From an uncultured Bacilli bacterium (GTDB taxonomy: Bacteria > Bacillota_I > Bacilli_A > RF39 > UBA660), in the NCBI GenBank assembly GCA_944350345.1, contig CALVOP010000009.1, forward strand, positions 1-34,110: DNA of 34,110 bases. Reading direction: 5' to 3'. Of this stretch, positions 13,474 through 22,971 are shown one piece after another. The notes below the pieces were generated by a model. The model worked only from the letters and a program-made list of their open reading frames with translations, was not told the origin of the DNA and made no database searches. The position numbers were made by a program, and so were the translations under genes. Numbering within the stretch: position 1 is the stretch's first letter; each line of letters starts with the position of its first letter.

Positions 13474-14610
13474 TTATTTTGCTCGATTTTTATTTACAAT
13501 TTTTTTAATAATTATGTAAACTGTAATAGTTACTACCAGTAAAATAATGATATAAAATGCTAAATTAATATTTGCATTTTGATCTTTTTTTTCGTTTTTG
13601 ATTATATTTTCAGTTAATTTACTAGCTACTTCAAAAATATCTTTTTTCTCAATATTTTGCACGTTTAATAGTTTTTCGTTTTTATTATATACTAATTCAT
13701 TTGCATTATTTAGTGTTGTTGAATAATTAATTTTATACCTATAATATGTTTTTTTAGTATTTTCATCCTTTGTGTAATTTTCAATATTTGCATAGTAACC
13801 ATTTAAATATTCTTTACTTTTATTTGTACACTTGAATAATTTGTCTTGGTATTGATAAACTATTATAGGAAGTTCAAAAAGAGTTTCGTAGTCTAATTCT
13901 TCTAAATTAATAGTTAGTTCACAAATTTTTTCATCACAATTAATTGTAAATTTATCGCTATATATATTTTGAAATGTTAAATAGTTATAATTATCATGAC
14001 TTGTGGCAAATCCAATTTTTTCTATATTGTTGTTTTCATTTATATATGAGATTTTAATAAACATGTTTTGGTTTAATGTTAAATTATTTAGTGTCAAAGA
14101 TATTTTATCGTGATTTTCAAAATCTATTGCAATTTCTTCAACGTCATTGTCATTTAATTTATCAAATTCTTTTACGTTAAAATCCGTTTTATCTGTCAAT
14201 ATATATGGAATGTTTTCTAAATTTTGTGTTATGGTTACTTCTGTAATGTTAATGATTTTGTCGCTGTTTATATCAAAAATGTGCATGGTACCTATTAAGT
14301 TTGGATTCTTTACTTGGTCAATTTCTAAAGTTTTTATTGTTCTGTATTCTTTATATTCTGGAGTGCTGTATGAAATTATCCAATCACTTAATATAAAATC
14401 ATTCTTATCAAAATATTCACAATTGGGTTCATTTTCTAAATTTGTGTATTCGCTTTCTTCGATTATTTTATACCACTTGTATCTTTCCTCTTCTTCAATT
14501 ACCAAATTTTCTCCAAGTGGCTTTTCATCTTGCCATTCGCTCCATGTTTCCTTAGCATATAAATTTGTAAAAGGAACTATTAGTAAAAATAAAATATATA
14601 ATTTTTTCAT
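13474..14610 (-). CDS. Secreted, C-terminally anchored surface protein of unknown function
   Basis: 378 residues. A signal peptide (1-19, ending LYA) leads to an external region that opens with TWSEWQDEKP and YKWYK, a short aromatic module also known from other Bacillota surface proteins. The middle is Asn/Glu-rich and probably beta-structured with about five cysteines. A membrane span at about 350-370 and a basic tail anchor it. GGAGG lies just before the ATG. It lies 70 bases upstream of spoIIAA on the same strand with no hairpin between them, so read-through into the sporulation operon is possible. Function unknown. Confidence 0.7.
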   Translation of the reverse strand: MKKLYILFLLIVPFTNLYAKETWSEWQDEKPLGENLVIEEEERYKWYKIIEESEYTNLENEPNCEYFDKNDFILSDWIISYSTPEYKEYRTIKTLEIDQVKNPNLIGTMHIFDINSDKIINITEVTITQNLENIPYILTDKTDFNVKEFDKLNDNDVEEIAIDFENHDKISLTLNNLTLNQNMFIKISYINENNNIEKIGFATSHDNYNYLTFQNIYSDKFTINCDEKICELTINLEELDYETLFELPIIVYQYQDKLFKCTNKSKEYLNGYYANIENYTKDENTKKTYYRYKINYSTTLNNANELVYNKNEKLLNVQNIEKKDIFEVASKLTENIIKNEKKDQNANINLAFYIIILLVVTITVYIIIKKIVNKNRAK

Positions 14611-14621
14611 TTTCCTCCTTT

Positions 14622-14642
14622 CTAGATAGTTTTCCTATCTAG
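14622..14642. promoter_or_regulatory. Inverted repeat in the leader of the surface-protein gene
   Basis: CTAGATAG and CTATCTAG form a perfect 8-bp repeat with a 5-base centre, directly upstream of the ribosome binding site of the minus-strand gene. It may be an operator or a leader hairpin. It is not followed by a T-run. Confidence 0.4.
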
Positions 14643-14678
14643 TATTATTATTATCACAATGTTTTAAAAACTCTTTTT

Positions 14679-14715
14679 AAAAAAATAAAAAAGCAGCAAG
14701 TTTAAAGCTTGCTAC
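14679..14715 (-). terminator. Terminator of the collagen-glycosyltransferase operon
   Basis: On the minus strand GTAGCAAG pairs with CTTGCTGC (one T-G pair) across a 7-base loop and is followed by TTTTTTATTTTTTT. Confidence 0.8.
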
Positions 14716-14732
14716 TTATAAGTAATAAATAT

Positions 14733-15824
14733 TCAATTATTAAGACTTTTTTCTATTATTTTTAAATTGTTTTTTAATCTTTCGTTTTTATCGTTAATCT
14801 TTATTGCTTTTTTTACTGCTTCTAATGATTCTTTGATTTTACCTTGATAAAAATAACTTAGGGATAATAAATCATATGGAGTTTCGTTATAACAATTGGG
14901 TTCGTTTATATAAATTTTGTCGTGCTGCTTTATGGCTAATACTTTATTAATGTAATTTTCTACTTCTTTCCAATCTTCTTGTTCATACTTTAATAAGGCT
15001 AATTCCATGTATGGTTCGCGCAAATATGGAGTTTCTTTTATTGCTTCTTTAAACCACATTTCTGCCTCTTTGTATCTTTTTAATGCTTTATAGCTTCTTC
15101 CAATAAATCTCATTGATGCTGCTCGTTCAGGCTTCCATACAGCATTTTTTAATTCTAAATGTTTTATTAGTGTATCAATGCATTTATTCCATTCTCCATG
15201 AAACATGTATTCTCTGCCTAAATAGTGCATGTTTCTATCATCTAATGGGTCTTCTTTGACTGATAATTCTAACAATCCTAAATAACTTGATCTTGATTTT
15301 GTTGGGTCTGGATAATGATTTAATGTCATATTTTCAATTGTTTGTATATTTTCTGTTTCAAGATTTGTGTGTAGCACCTCGTGTACTGGATGTTTCCATG
15401 TATAATTTTTTCTGTCATGTATTTTACTTATATAAAAATTTACTGCTGGTTTGCCATTTTCATAAAAACTCCAGTTATAATTGTAATAAGCTCTATTAGT
15501 ATTATCATTCCAATTGCTTTCTAATTTTTCTCTCCAGCCTTTTTCAAACACTTCGTCTAAGTCTGTGCATACACATATGTCAGCATCTAATGGTACTAAT
15601 TTTAGTGATTCGTTTCTTGCCACATCAAATCTCCAAGGTTGTATTTTTTTTGTTTTGACTTTAACACCTAATCTTTTTAATATATTTACTGTTTTATCAT
15701 TGGATCCAGTGTCAAGTACATAAATTTCATCGGCTTCTTTCATAGAGTCATACCATCTTTTTGCAAATTTTTCTTCATTTTTTGTAATTGCATAAACATA
15801 TATTTTATATTTATTTTTTTTCAT
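14733..15824 (-). CDS. Family 2 glycosyltransferase with C-terminal TPR repeats
   Basis: 363 residues. The N-terminal GT-A part (1-200) shows AITKNEEKFAKRWYDSM, YVLDTGSNDKT and the metal/sugar-nucleotide motif TDLDE near 89. From about 205 on, tetratricopeptide-like helical pairs follow (MHYLGREYMFHGEWNKCIDTL; AEMWFKEAIKETPYLREPY; LLSLSYFYQGKIKESLEAVKKAIK). It starts 32 bases after the collagen-like gene on the same strand, with GGAGGAAG before the ATG and no terminator between, so the two form an operon. In Bacillus and Clostridium, glycosyltransferases beside collagen-like exosporium proteins decorate threonines of the GPT repeats; the same role is inferred here. Confidence 0.8.
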   Translation of the reverse strand: MKKNKYKIYVYAITKNEEKFAKRWYDSMKEADEIYVLDTGSNDKTVNILKRLGVKVKTKKIQPWRFDVARNESLKLVPLDADICVCTDLDEVFEKGWREKLESNWNDNTNRAYYNYNWSFYENGKPAVNFYISKIHDRKNYTWKHPVHEVLHTNLETENIQTIENMTLNHYPDPTKSRSSYLGLLELSVKEDPLDDRNMHYLGREYMFHGEWNKCIDTLIKHLELKNAVWKPERAASMRFIGRSYKALKRYKEAEMWFKEAIKETPYLREPYMELALLKYEQEDWKEVENYINKVLAIKQHDKIYINEPNCYNETPYDLLSLSYFYQGKIKESLEAVKKAIKINDKNERLKNNLKIIEKSLNN

Positions 15825-15841
15825 TTTCTTCCTCCATATGA

Positions 15842-16569
<728 letters not shown>

Positions 16570-16582
16570 TTACCTCCTATAA

Positions 16583-16610
16583 TAACTTATGCGTTTGTTG
16601 CTAAATTTGT
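16583..16610 (-). promoter_or_regulatory. SigK-like promoter of the collagen-like gene
   Basis: AC, a 17-base spacer, then CATAAGTTA (16583-16591) on the minus strand. It fits the mother-cell SigK pattern AC-n16/17-CATAnnnTA, and exosporium and coat genes are SigK targets in Bacillus. The site lies just upstream of the AGGAGG sequence. Confidence 0.55.
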
Positions 16611-16672
16611 ATTTATTTATAGTTTTTTTTAATATATTAATTAAAAATGCATAGTTTTTATTAGGTGATGAA

Positions 16673-17833
16673 ATGAAAAAAATAATTATTACTATTTTTG
16701 TACTTTTAATTATAATTAAATGTGACTATGTAAGTGCAGAAATAAATTTAGACTTAAAATCTAAAAGCGCTATTATGATAGAAGAATCTAGCAAAAAAAT
16801 ATTATTTGAAAAAGATGCTCATGAAAAAATGGCACCTGCTTCAATGACAAAAATAATGACACTTTTGCTCGTTGCAGAAGCCATCAGCGATAATAGAATA
16901 TCTTTAGATCAAGAAGTCACTGCTAGTGAATACGCGGTATCAATGGGTGGTAGTCAAGTTTATTTAGAGGCTAATTCTAAATATAAAATTAGTGAATTAA
17001 TTAAGGCCGTGGGAATTGGTAGTGCAAATGATGCTTCTGTTGTTTTAGCCGAAGTTGTAGGTGGGACTGTAGAAAACTTTGTTGCAATGATGAATAATAA
17101 GGCAAAAGAACTTGGTTTAACAGATACTAATTTTAAAAACCCTCATGGTTTAGATGAGGCAAATCATTATTCAACTGCTTACGATATGGCAATGATTGCG
17201 AGTGAATTAGTAAAATACGATTTTATACTTGATGTTACTAGTACTTATGAAGATCACTTTACTCATCCTAATGGCAATAGTATTTGGCTTGTAAATACAA
17301 ACTCATTAATTAGATTTTATGATGGCGTTGATGGTTTAAAAACTGGTTTTACTACTGAAGCTGGTTATTGCTTAACAGCAACTAAAAAAGTTGATGATAT
17401 GAGAATTTTAACTGTAACTATGAATGCTGAAACTAAAGATGATCGTAATTCTGATACGATTAAATTAATGGAAAGCGCATTTAGTATGTATAATGTTAAA
17501 AAAGTAATTGATAAAAATAATTCTTTAGGTAAAACGTTTGTAAATAAAAGTACGCAAAAATATGTTAATTATTATTTGGAAGATGACGCAAAATTATTAT
17601 TAACAAAAGACACTCGTGATATTAAATATGATTATAAAATAAATGTTGATAATCTTACAGCACCTTTAAAAGCAGGAGATGTTGTTGGTAAATTAAAATT
17701 AACTTATGATAATGAATCTGTAGAATATAATATTATAATAAACGAAGATGTTAAAAAAGCTAATTATTTTGAAACTTTATATTCATATTTCAAAGATATA
17801 ATAAGTGGAAATATTAATTTAATAAAAAACTAA
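16673..17833 (+). CDS. dacF: D-alanyl-D-alanine carboxypeptidase, DacF/PBP5 type
   Basis: 386 residues, peptidase family S11. It removes the terminal D-Ala from peptidoglycan stem peptides outside the membrane. A signal peptide covers about 1-22. The catalytic motifs are SMTK (S57, K60), SAN (117-119) and KTG (223-225). A PBP5-type C-terminal domain follows, and the last 24 residues (YFETLYSYFKDIISG) form the amphipathic membrane anchor. AGGTGATG precedes the ATG. In Bacillus dacF sits directly before spoIIAA and is forespore-specific; here a homologue lies 3 kb away on the other strand. The dacF name is by family and location, and a vegetative DacA role is possible. Confidence 0.88.
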   Translation: MKKIIITIFVLLIIIKCDYVSAEINLDLKSKSAIMIEESSKKILFEKDAHEKMAPASMTKIMTLLLVAEAISDNRISLDQEVTASEYAVSMGGSQVYLEANSKYKISELIKAVGIGSANDASVVLAEVVGGTVENFVAMMNNKAKELGLTDTNFKNPHGLDEANHYSTAYDMAMIASELVKYDFILDVTSTYEDHFTHPNGNSIWLVNTNSLIRFYDGVDGLKTGFTTEAGYCLTATKKVDDMRILTVTMNAETKDDRNSDTIKLMESAFSMYNVKKVIDKNNSLGKTFVNKSTQKYVNYYLEDDAKLLLTKDTRDIKYDYKINVDNLTAPLKAGDVVGKLKLTYDNESVEYNIIINEDVKKANYFETLYSYFKDIISGNINLIKN

Positions 17834-17855
17834 ATAGTCAATATCTATTTAGTTT
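17827..17855. terminator. Bidirectional terminator between the carboxypeptidase and RDD genes
   Basis: An 11-bp perfect stem AAACTAAATAG/CTATTTAGTTT with a 7-base loop. Both stop codons lie within the stem. Confidence 0.8.
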
Positions 17856-18445
17856 ATTTCTATTACTTTTGTTTTGCAAATCCAATCATGTAGACCCTTT
17901 CCATTTTTATTTACCATAATGGATATTCCTACGATTAATTGTAAAATATATTGCAATAAACCTATTATATATGAAAAGTTATAGTATGCATTCTCTTTGA
18001 ATATTAAGACTGATATCGTAAGCAAAAACGTTCCTAAAATTCCTGTAATTAATATTGTTCTTAATAGATATATACAAGCACTAATTTTGTTATCGTTTTC
18101 GCTAACAATTTTAATATTCATTAATTTTTTTCCTAAAGTTTGTCCTTCGTACAAGCAATTAATACCCACAAAATATGCAATAAATATTATTATATAAATA
18201 CTATTTGAAATAATACTTAATTTAGATAGTTCATAATTATAATAAATCACTTTGTTATTATATTCTTCTACAGTAATATCTTCATTAGAAAATTCTTCGT
18301 ATATTTCTTGATATTCATCATAGGTTTCAATATATTGGTCCTTATAAATATTTATAAAACTTACAGTACTTAATGCCTCAGATATAATTGATACAATAAA
18401 TATGTCAATTATAAATGCAATAAATCTTTTAATCTTTATTTTCAT
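17849..18445 (-). CDS. RDD-family membrane protein
   Basis: 198 residues with four to five membrane spans. The RDD pattern is visible: Arg and Asp in the first span (IKRFIAFIIDIFI), YEGQTLGKKLMNIKIV before the middle spans, and an Asp near the end (KGLHDWICKTKV). RDD proteins are poorly defined, and some act as ion antiporters. It starts one base after the MscS stop, so the two form an operon, consistent with an ion or osmotic function. No strong ribosome binding site is seen, which points to coupled translation. Confidence 0.8.
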   Translation of the reverse strand: MKIKIKRFIAFIIDIFIVSIISEALSTVSFINIYKDQYIETYDEYQEIYEEFSNEDITVEEYNNKVIYYNYELSKLSIISNSIYIIIFIAYFVGINCLYEGQTLGKKLMNIKIVSENDNKISACIYLLRTILITGILGTFLLTISVLIFKENAYYNFSYIIGLLQYILQLIVGISIMVNKNGKGLHDWICKTKVIEIN

Positions 18446-18446
18446 A

Positions 18447-19289
18447 TTATTCTTTTGCCTTCTTACTTTTTTGTTTTGTTATAATTTCAACATGTGGATA
18501 AGGAATTTCTATATTTTCTTTTTCAAATGCTTTTTTTATGTTATAGTTGAGTTTATAAACATTCTCGCTAGCATCTCCTAAATCTTTTCCCCAAATCCAA
18601 GCACGTAACTTAATGCCAGAATCTTCCCAAGAATATAAACGTACTTTAGGAAATTCTTCATTTTTATTTTTGCCTTTTGGATTAGGGCGATATAATTTTT
18701 GCATTTCTTTTTTGATTATTTTTATTGCTTTATCCACATCTGATTCGTAAGAAATTTCATAATCTACTAACTTCACTGATTCATTATCTTTATAATTAAA
18801 ATTTTCTATTGTGTAGTAGTTCATTTCTCCGTTTGGAATTAATACTCTTCTATTATTTATAGTTTTGATAACTGTGTGTCTCATTGTGATATCTTCAACA
18901 GTTCCACTCACTCCTTTATCGGTGCATTCTATAAAATCCCCAACTTCAAAAGGACTTCCCATTACAATAGATATTGTTCCAAAAAAATTTTTTAAACTTT
19001 CTTGAGCTGCTAACCCTAAAACAACTGATCCAATTCCTAGTCCAGATAACAATGTAACTGAAAATGTATTAAAAATTTCAAATGTTGATAAACATACTAG
19101 TAAACCTATAGAATATAGTATTATTCTTTTAATTCTCCTAAAAAACACCATCATTGTTGTTATATTTTTTCTGTTTTTTATTTTAATAGTTTTATAAATT
19201 ATTATATCAATAATTTTATCTATTAATACCGTTACGACAATTATTATTGCAATATCAATTATTTTTTGCAAAATATCCATTAATTCCAT
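18447..19289 (-). CDS. mscS: Small-conductance mechanosensitive channel, MscS family
   Basis: About 280 residues: three membrane spans, with the pore-lining third helix and following segment GSVVLGLAAQESLKNFFGTI and the beta-domain opening GDFIECTDKGVSGTVEDITM typical of MscS. It releases solutes when the membrane is stretched by hypo-osmotic shock. The ATG at 19289 is preferred to an in-frame GTG at 19298, which is only three bases from AAGGA. First gene of an operon with the RDD protein. The C-terminus is lysine-rich. Confidence 0.9.
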   Translation of the reverse strand: MELMDILQKIIDIAIIIVVTVLIDKIIDIIIYKTIKIKNRKNITTMMVFFRRIKRIILYSIGLLVCLSTFEIFNTFSVTLLSGLGIGSVVLGLAAQESLKNFFGTISIVMGSPFEVGDFIECTDKGVSGTVEDITMRHTVIKTINNRRVLIPNGEMNYYTIENFNYKDNESVKLVDYEISYESDVDKAIKIIKKEMQKLYRPNPKGKNKNEEFPKVRLYSWEDSGIKLRAWIWGKDLGDASENVYKLNYNIKKAFEKENIEIPYPHVEIITKQKSKKAKE

Positions 19290-19392
19290 ATTTATCACTT
19301 TCCTTATTACAATTATATCATTATACTTTTTGCAAGTAAATCAATCATTTTACATGTTCGTTTTTTTTTAATGAAATATAAGTGTTAATAAG

Positions 19393-19401
19393 TGATATAA
19401 T
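19393..19401 (+). promoter_or_regulatory. Extended -10 promoter of the VanY-like gene
   Basis: TGATATAAT with a perfect TATAAT at 19396-19401, about 25 bases before the ATG. No clear -35. Confidence 0.6.
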
Positions 19402-19425
19402 TATTATAGAGGTGAATTTATTAAT

Positions 19426-20382
19426 ATGAAAAAAAAGTTTAAATTCAAAAAAAGTGTTAAAGTAATTTTTTTCTTATTGGTTCTTTCTGCTTTGTGTTAT
19501 TTTTCTTATAATTTTTTTGCCAATAATAGTGATGTTACTAATGGAGATAAGGAAAGCGAAAATAGTGATGCCACAGTTGATAAACTAACAAAATTAGGTT
19601 TTTCAAATGGTGATATTACTTTGCTTAAACAATATTTAAGCGAAAGTGAATTAAATTTGATTGATATTTATGATGAGAATGTTGTTAATTTTGTTTCAAA
19701 TTCATATTTTGAAATTGATAATTTAGAAAGGTACATTAGTTATATGAATGACAATGATTATGATGCTGATGAAGTTGTTACTTACGTTAATGTTGGTATT
19801 GATAAGCCTTTTTATACAGATGTAAAAACAATTAGTGATCCAGATAATATTTTGGTTCTTTGTAATAAATATAATGTTTTACCTAGTGACTATGAGCCTG
19901 ATGATTTAACTCAAGTGGGTTACAGTGGAATATATATGCGTAAAGAGGCTGCTGAAAATATGTATCAGATGGTTTTAGCTGCTCAAAGTGATGGATTGAA
20001 AATTAATTTGGTAAGTGGATATAGAAGTTATGATTATCAAGTTGATTTGTATGCTAGACATGTGAGAGAACGTGGGGAAGCAGAGGCTGATCGTGTTTCT
20101 GCTAGGGCTGGTCACTCTGAACATCAAACTGGTTTGGCAATGGATTTAAGTAATGATTGGTCTTTGGAAAAATATTTTGAAGATACTGAATTATTTAAAT
20201 GGTTAAGTGAAAACGATTATAAGTATGGCTTTATTTTAAGATACCCTAAAGATAAAGAATATATAACTGGTTATGATTATGAGCCTTGGCATTATAGATA
20301 TGTAGGTGTTGAAGTGGCAACCGTAATTCATAATGAGGATATTACTTATGAAGAGTATGTGATGAAATACTTGTCAAATTAA
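19426..20382 (+). CDS. VanY-type D-Ala-D-Ala carboxypeptidase (M15B)
   Basis: 318 residues. An N-terminal signal-anchor (about 10-30) leads to an external region. The zinc peptidase domain fills the C-terminal half: SGYRSYDYQ (197-205), the ligands SEHQTGLAMD (H233, D240) and EPWHYRYVG (catalytic E286, ligand H289). It trims the terminal D-Ala from cell-wall precursors or pentapeptides; no vancomycin-resistance genes are nearby, so it is a housekeeping or sporulation wall enzyme. AGAGGTGA precedes the ATG. Its 3' end overlaps the convergent cadherin-like gene by 41 bases. Confidence 0.9.
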   Translation: MKKKFKFKKSVKVIFFLLVLSALCYFSYNFFANNSDVTNGDKESENSDATVDKLTKLGFSNGDITLLKQYLSESELNLIDIYDENVVNFVSNSYFEIDNLERYISYMNDNDYDADEVVTYVNVGIDKPFYTDVKTISDPDNILVLCNKYNVLPSDYEPDDLTQVGYSGIYMRKEAAENMYQMVLAAQSDGLKINLVSGYRSYDYQVDLYARHVRERGEAEADRVSARAGHSEHQTGLAMDLSNDWSLEKYFEDTELFKWLSENDYKYGFILRYPKDKEYITGYDYEPWHYRYVGVEVATVIHNEDITYEEYVMKYLSN

Positions 20383-21118
20383 TGTTTTTTCTCTTGAAAA
20401 GTAATAAGTATATTATTATTGTGATTAAAAAAGCAACAAAACATATGATAGAAAAAGTTATTACTTTTTCTTTTTTTGTTAACATAGTTTTTCCAAAAAT
20501 ATTTGTTTTCTCTTTTTTTTCTTCTTTGAATGTAGTTATTGTTTTATTAACTGTAATTATGTATGTATTACTATTATTTCCGTCTTCTGAAACTACTTTA
20601 ATCTCTATTATGTTTTTATTTTCGTTTAAATTGAATCCTCCTGTTTGTATCGTATAATCATTTATATTGTATGGAACATAGTCAATTTTTAGTTCATCAA
20701 TATCTTCGTCAATAGTTATTTCGTAATTAAGCTTATCGTATTTAAAATCTATGTCATATCCTTCTATTTTTATCTCTCTTAAATAAGCGTTGTCTTTTTC
20801 TTCTAATAATTCTCCTCGTTGAATATTCAATATATATATTTTTTGGTTATTTAAATTATCAGTTACAGTTATTTTAACAATGTTTTCTCCACTTTCTAAT
20901 TCTATCTTTTCTTCATATTTTATATCTATGTCAGTTTCATCTTTTATACATTCTATATTTATTTCAGAAATTTTTTCATCCACATAAGCATTGTAATGAG
21001 TGATGTTCTTGTTAAAATTAGGGATTAATTCTCCTTCACTTAGATTTATGTTTGTAAGCGCGTTTAGTTTAGCACATGAAAAAAAACATAATAATGTTGA
21101 AAATATAATTTTTTTCAT
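20342..21118 (-). CDS. Secreted protein with two cadherin-like beta-sandwich domains and C-terminal anchor
   Basis: 258 residues. A signal peptide (1-20) is followed by two repeats of the cadherin-like beta-sandwich pattern seen in Bacillota surface proteins: INLSEGELIPNFNKNITHY and, at about 112-195, LREIKIEGYDIDFKYDKLNY with YTIQTGGFNLNENKNIIEI. A membrane span at about 222-242 and a basic tail close it. It is linked to the nucleoside phosphorylase gene: the ATG is ten bases after that stop with AAGGAG within the junction. Its last codons overlap the VanY gene on the other strand. Ligand unknown. Confidence 0.75.
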   Translation of the reverse strand: MKKIIFSTLLCFFSCAKLNALTNINLSEGELIPNFNKNITHYNAYVDEKISEINIECIKDETDIDIKYEEKIELESGENIVKITVTDNLNNQKIYILNIQRGELLEEKDNAYLREIKIEGYDIDFKYDKLNYEITIDEDIDELKIDYVPYNINDYTIQTGGFNLNENKNIIEIKVVSEDGNNSNTYIITVNKTITTFKEEKKEKTNIFGKTMLTKKEKVITFSIICFVAFLITIIIYLLLFKRKNINLTSISSHTLHK

Positions 21119-21128
21119 TTTTTCTCCT

Positions 21129-22415
21129 TCATGATATTACACTTATTATTATGTTCTTTTCTTTAGGCTTAATTCCTATTATTTTAAATGATTGCTTTAA
21201 CTGTTCTACTAGTCGTTCTTTTTCATTTGTTTCATTATAATAAATAGTTGCTAATAGTTCATCTTTTTCAACTTTTTCATATAAGGCTTTATTTAAAACT
21301 ATTCCTACACCATAATCTATTGTTGTTCTTTTGTTGGATCTTCCTGACCCTAATTCATTACATATTACTGCAATCTTTTCAGCATTAATTTCAGCTATGT
21401 AGCCATCTTTGTCACTAAAGACTTCTAGCGTTTTAGCATCGTCTTTGAGTTCACTTAAGTTTCCTCCTTGGCAACTTATCCAATTTTCAAACTTGTTATA
21501 TGCCCCACCATTTTCTAATGTTTCTTTTGCTAATATATAAGCCTTGTTAACTGAAATATTTTTTCCTTTACTAATTATGTATGCAGCTATTGTTAACGAT
21601 AGTGTTTTCAACCTTTTATCTTGGTAAGTTCCATTTAAAAAATCAATTGTTTCTTTTATTTCAAGTGAGTTTCCTATTGAATTACCTAAAGGTGCATTCA
21701 TATCTGTTAATATAACTACTACTTTTTTATTCCACTTTTTTCCAATTTTTATCATTGTTTTAGCTAATTTTTTTGCAGATTTTATGTCTTTCATAAAAGC
21801 ACCATTTCCTACTTTTAAATCTATAATTATTATATTTGCACCACTTGCTATTTTTTTGCTCATAATACTACTTGCAATTAGTGGTATCGAGTCAACAGCG
21901 CCTATTTTGTCTCTTAGTGCATAAATTTTTTTATCTGCTACAGCTATTTTATCTGTTTGACTTATTACTGAGACGCCTATATTATTTACTTGATTAATAA
22001 ATTCATTTTTATCTAAATTTACGTTATATCCTTCAATACTTTCTAATTTATCTATTGTTCCCCCTGTTAGTCCTAAACTTCTACCACTCATTTTTGCTAC
22101 CCCAAGTCCATTTGCCGCTACTATTGGTGCAACTATAAGAGTTATTTTATCACCGACCCCTCCGGTAGAATGTTTGTCAACTATTGTTTTATTTATTTTA
22201 CTAAAATCTAGTATTTCTCCAGATTTAATCATCGAATTTGTTAGGTAAAGTGTTTCTTTAAAAGTTAAGCCTTTTCTATATATTTCCATTAAAAACTTAG
22301 ACATTTCTTCTTCATTAATGTTATCATTCGTAAAATTAGTTATAACGTAATCTATTTCTTGGTAATTTAATTTCTTGCCTTTAACCATTTTAGATAAAAT
22401 ATCTTTAATATTCAT
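21129..22415 (-). CDS. pdp: Pyrimidine-nucleoside phosphorylase
   Basis: 428 residues. It splits uridine, deoxyuridine and thymidine with phosphate into base and (deoxy)ribose-1-phosphate for salvage. The phosphate-binding motif KHSTGGVGDK and the family signature SGRSLGLTGGTIDKLES are intact (about 83-125). The length matches the family. AAGGTGAT precedes the ATG. Upstream lies ssb, downstream the cadherin-like gene; neither shares the pathway, and no deoC or cdd is nearby. Confidence 0.94.
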   Translation of the reverse strand: MNIKDILSKMVKGKKLNYQEIDYVITNFTNDNINEEEMSKFLMEIYRKGLTFKETLYLTNSMIKSGEILDFSKINKTIVDKHSTGGVGDKITLIVAPIVAANGLGVAKMSGRSLGLTGGTIDKLESIEGYNVNLDKNEFINQVNNIGVSVISQTDKIAVADKKIYALRDKIGAVDSIPLIASSIMSKKIASGANIIIIDLKVGNGAFMKDIKSAKKLAKTMIKIGKKWNKKVVVILTDMNAPLGNSIGNSLEIKETIDFLNGTYQDKRLKTLSLTIAAYIISKGKNISVNKAYILAKETLENGGAYNKFENWISCQGGNLSELKDDAKTLEVFSDKDGYIAEINAEKIAVICNELGSGRSNKRTTIDYGVGIVLNKALYEKVEKDELLATIYYNETNEKERLVEQLKQSFKIIGIKPKEKNIIISVIS

Positions 22416-22460
22416 ATTATCACCTTATAGTTTTATTATAACTGAAACACTCTTTTTATT

Positions 22461-22808
22461 CTACTTTTTATTTGAACTTTCTTCTTCTAATTTTTTGCTT
22501 GATAGAAAAGTAACTTTCTCTGCGATAATTTCCATTATAAATTTTGTTTCATTATTTTCTGTTTCATATTTTCTGCTCTCTATTCTACCTTTTATTCCAA
22601 TAACGTCTCCCTTTTTACAATATTCACAAGTGTTTTCAGCAATACCATTCCATAGAACTATATTTATGAAATCAGTTTCGTATTCTCCATTAAAATTTTT
22701 ATAACTTCTTCCTACGGCTATAGTCACAATAGTTCTTTTATTTCCCTTTTCGGTTTCCATTACCTCAGGCTCTTTCACTAATCTACCTACTAGTAAAACA
22801 TTATTCAA
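22461..22808 (-). CDS. ssb: Short single-stranded DNA-binding protein without acidic tail
   Basis: 115 residues forming one OB fold: MNNVLLVGRLVKEPEV, FINIVLWNGIAENTCEYCKKGD and the IGIKGRIESRKYE segment are typical of bacterial SSB. The protein ends in EEESSNKK and lacks the acidic tip ending in Pro-Phe that recruits repair and replication partners. This resembles the short SsbB of Bacillus, used in transformation, rather than the essential SsbA. The start is TTG at 22808 with a strong AAGGAGGTGAG seven bases upstream; no ATG fits. Confidence 0.92.
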   Translation of the reverse strand: MNNVLLVGRLVKEPEVMETEKGNKRTIVTIAVGRSYKNFNGEYETDFINIVLWNGIAENTCEYCKKGDVIGIKGRIESRKYETENNETKFIMEIIAEKVTFLSSKKLEEESSNKK

Positions 22809-22924
22809 CTTCTCACCTCCTTCATATGCAATTTAACACATTATTTTTTTCTAATCAAATCGCAGAAAATATATTTTTATTTAATTTTTTATGTAATTTT
22901 AAACTTTATATATGAAGAAAAATA

Positions 22925-22949
22925 AAAAAAGAGAAATTGTTTTTCTCTT
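22925..22949 (-). terminator. Terminator of sufS
   Basis: On the minus strand AAGAGAAA pairs with TTTCTCTT, followed by TTTTT. The 160-base gap to ssb otherwise holds only a weak TTGATT-n17-TAAATT promoter for ssb. Confidence 0.7.
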
Positions 22950-22971
22950 CTTTTAGTTTTTTATAATATTT

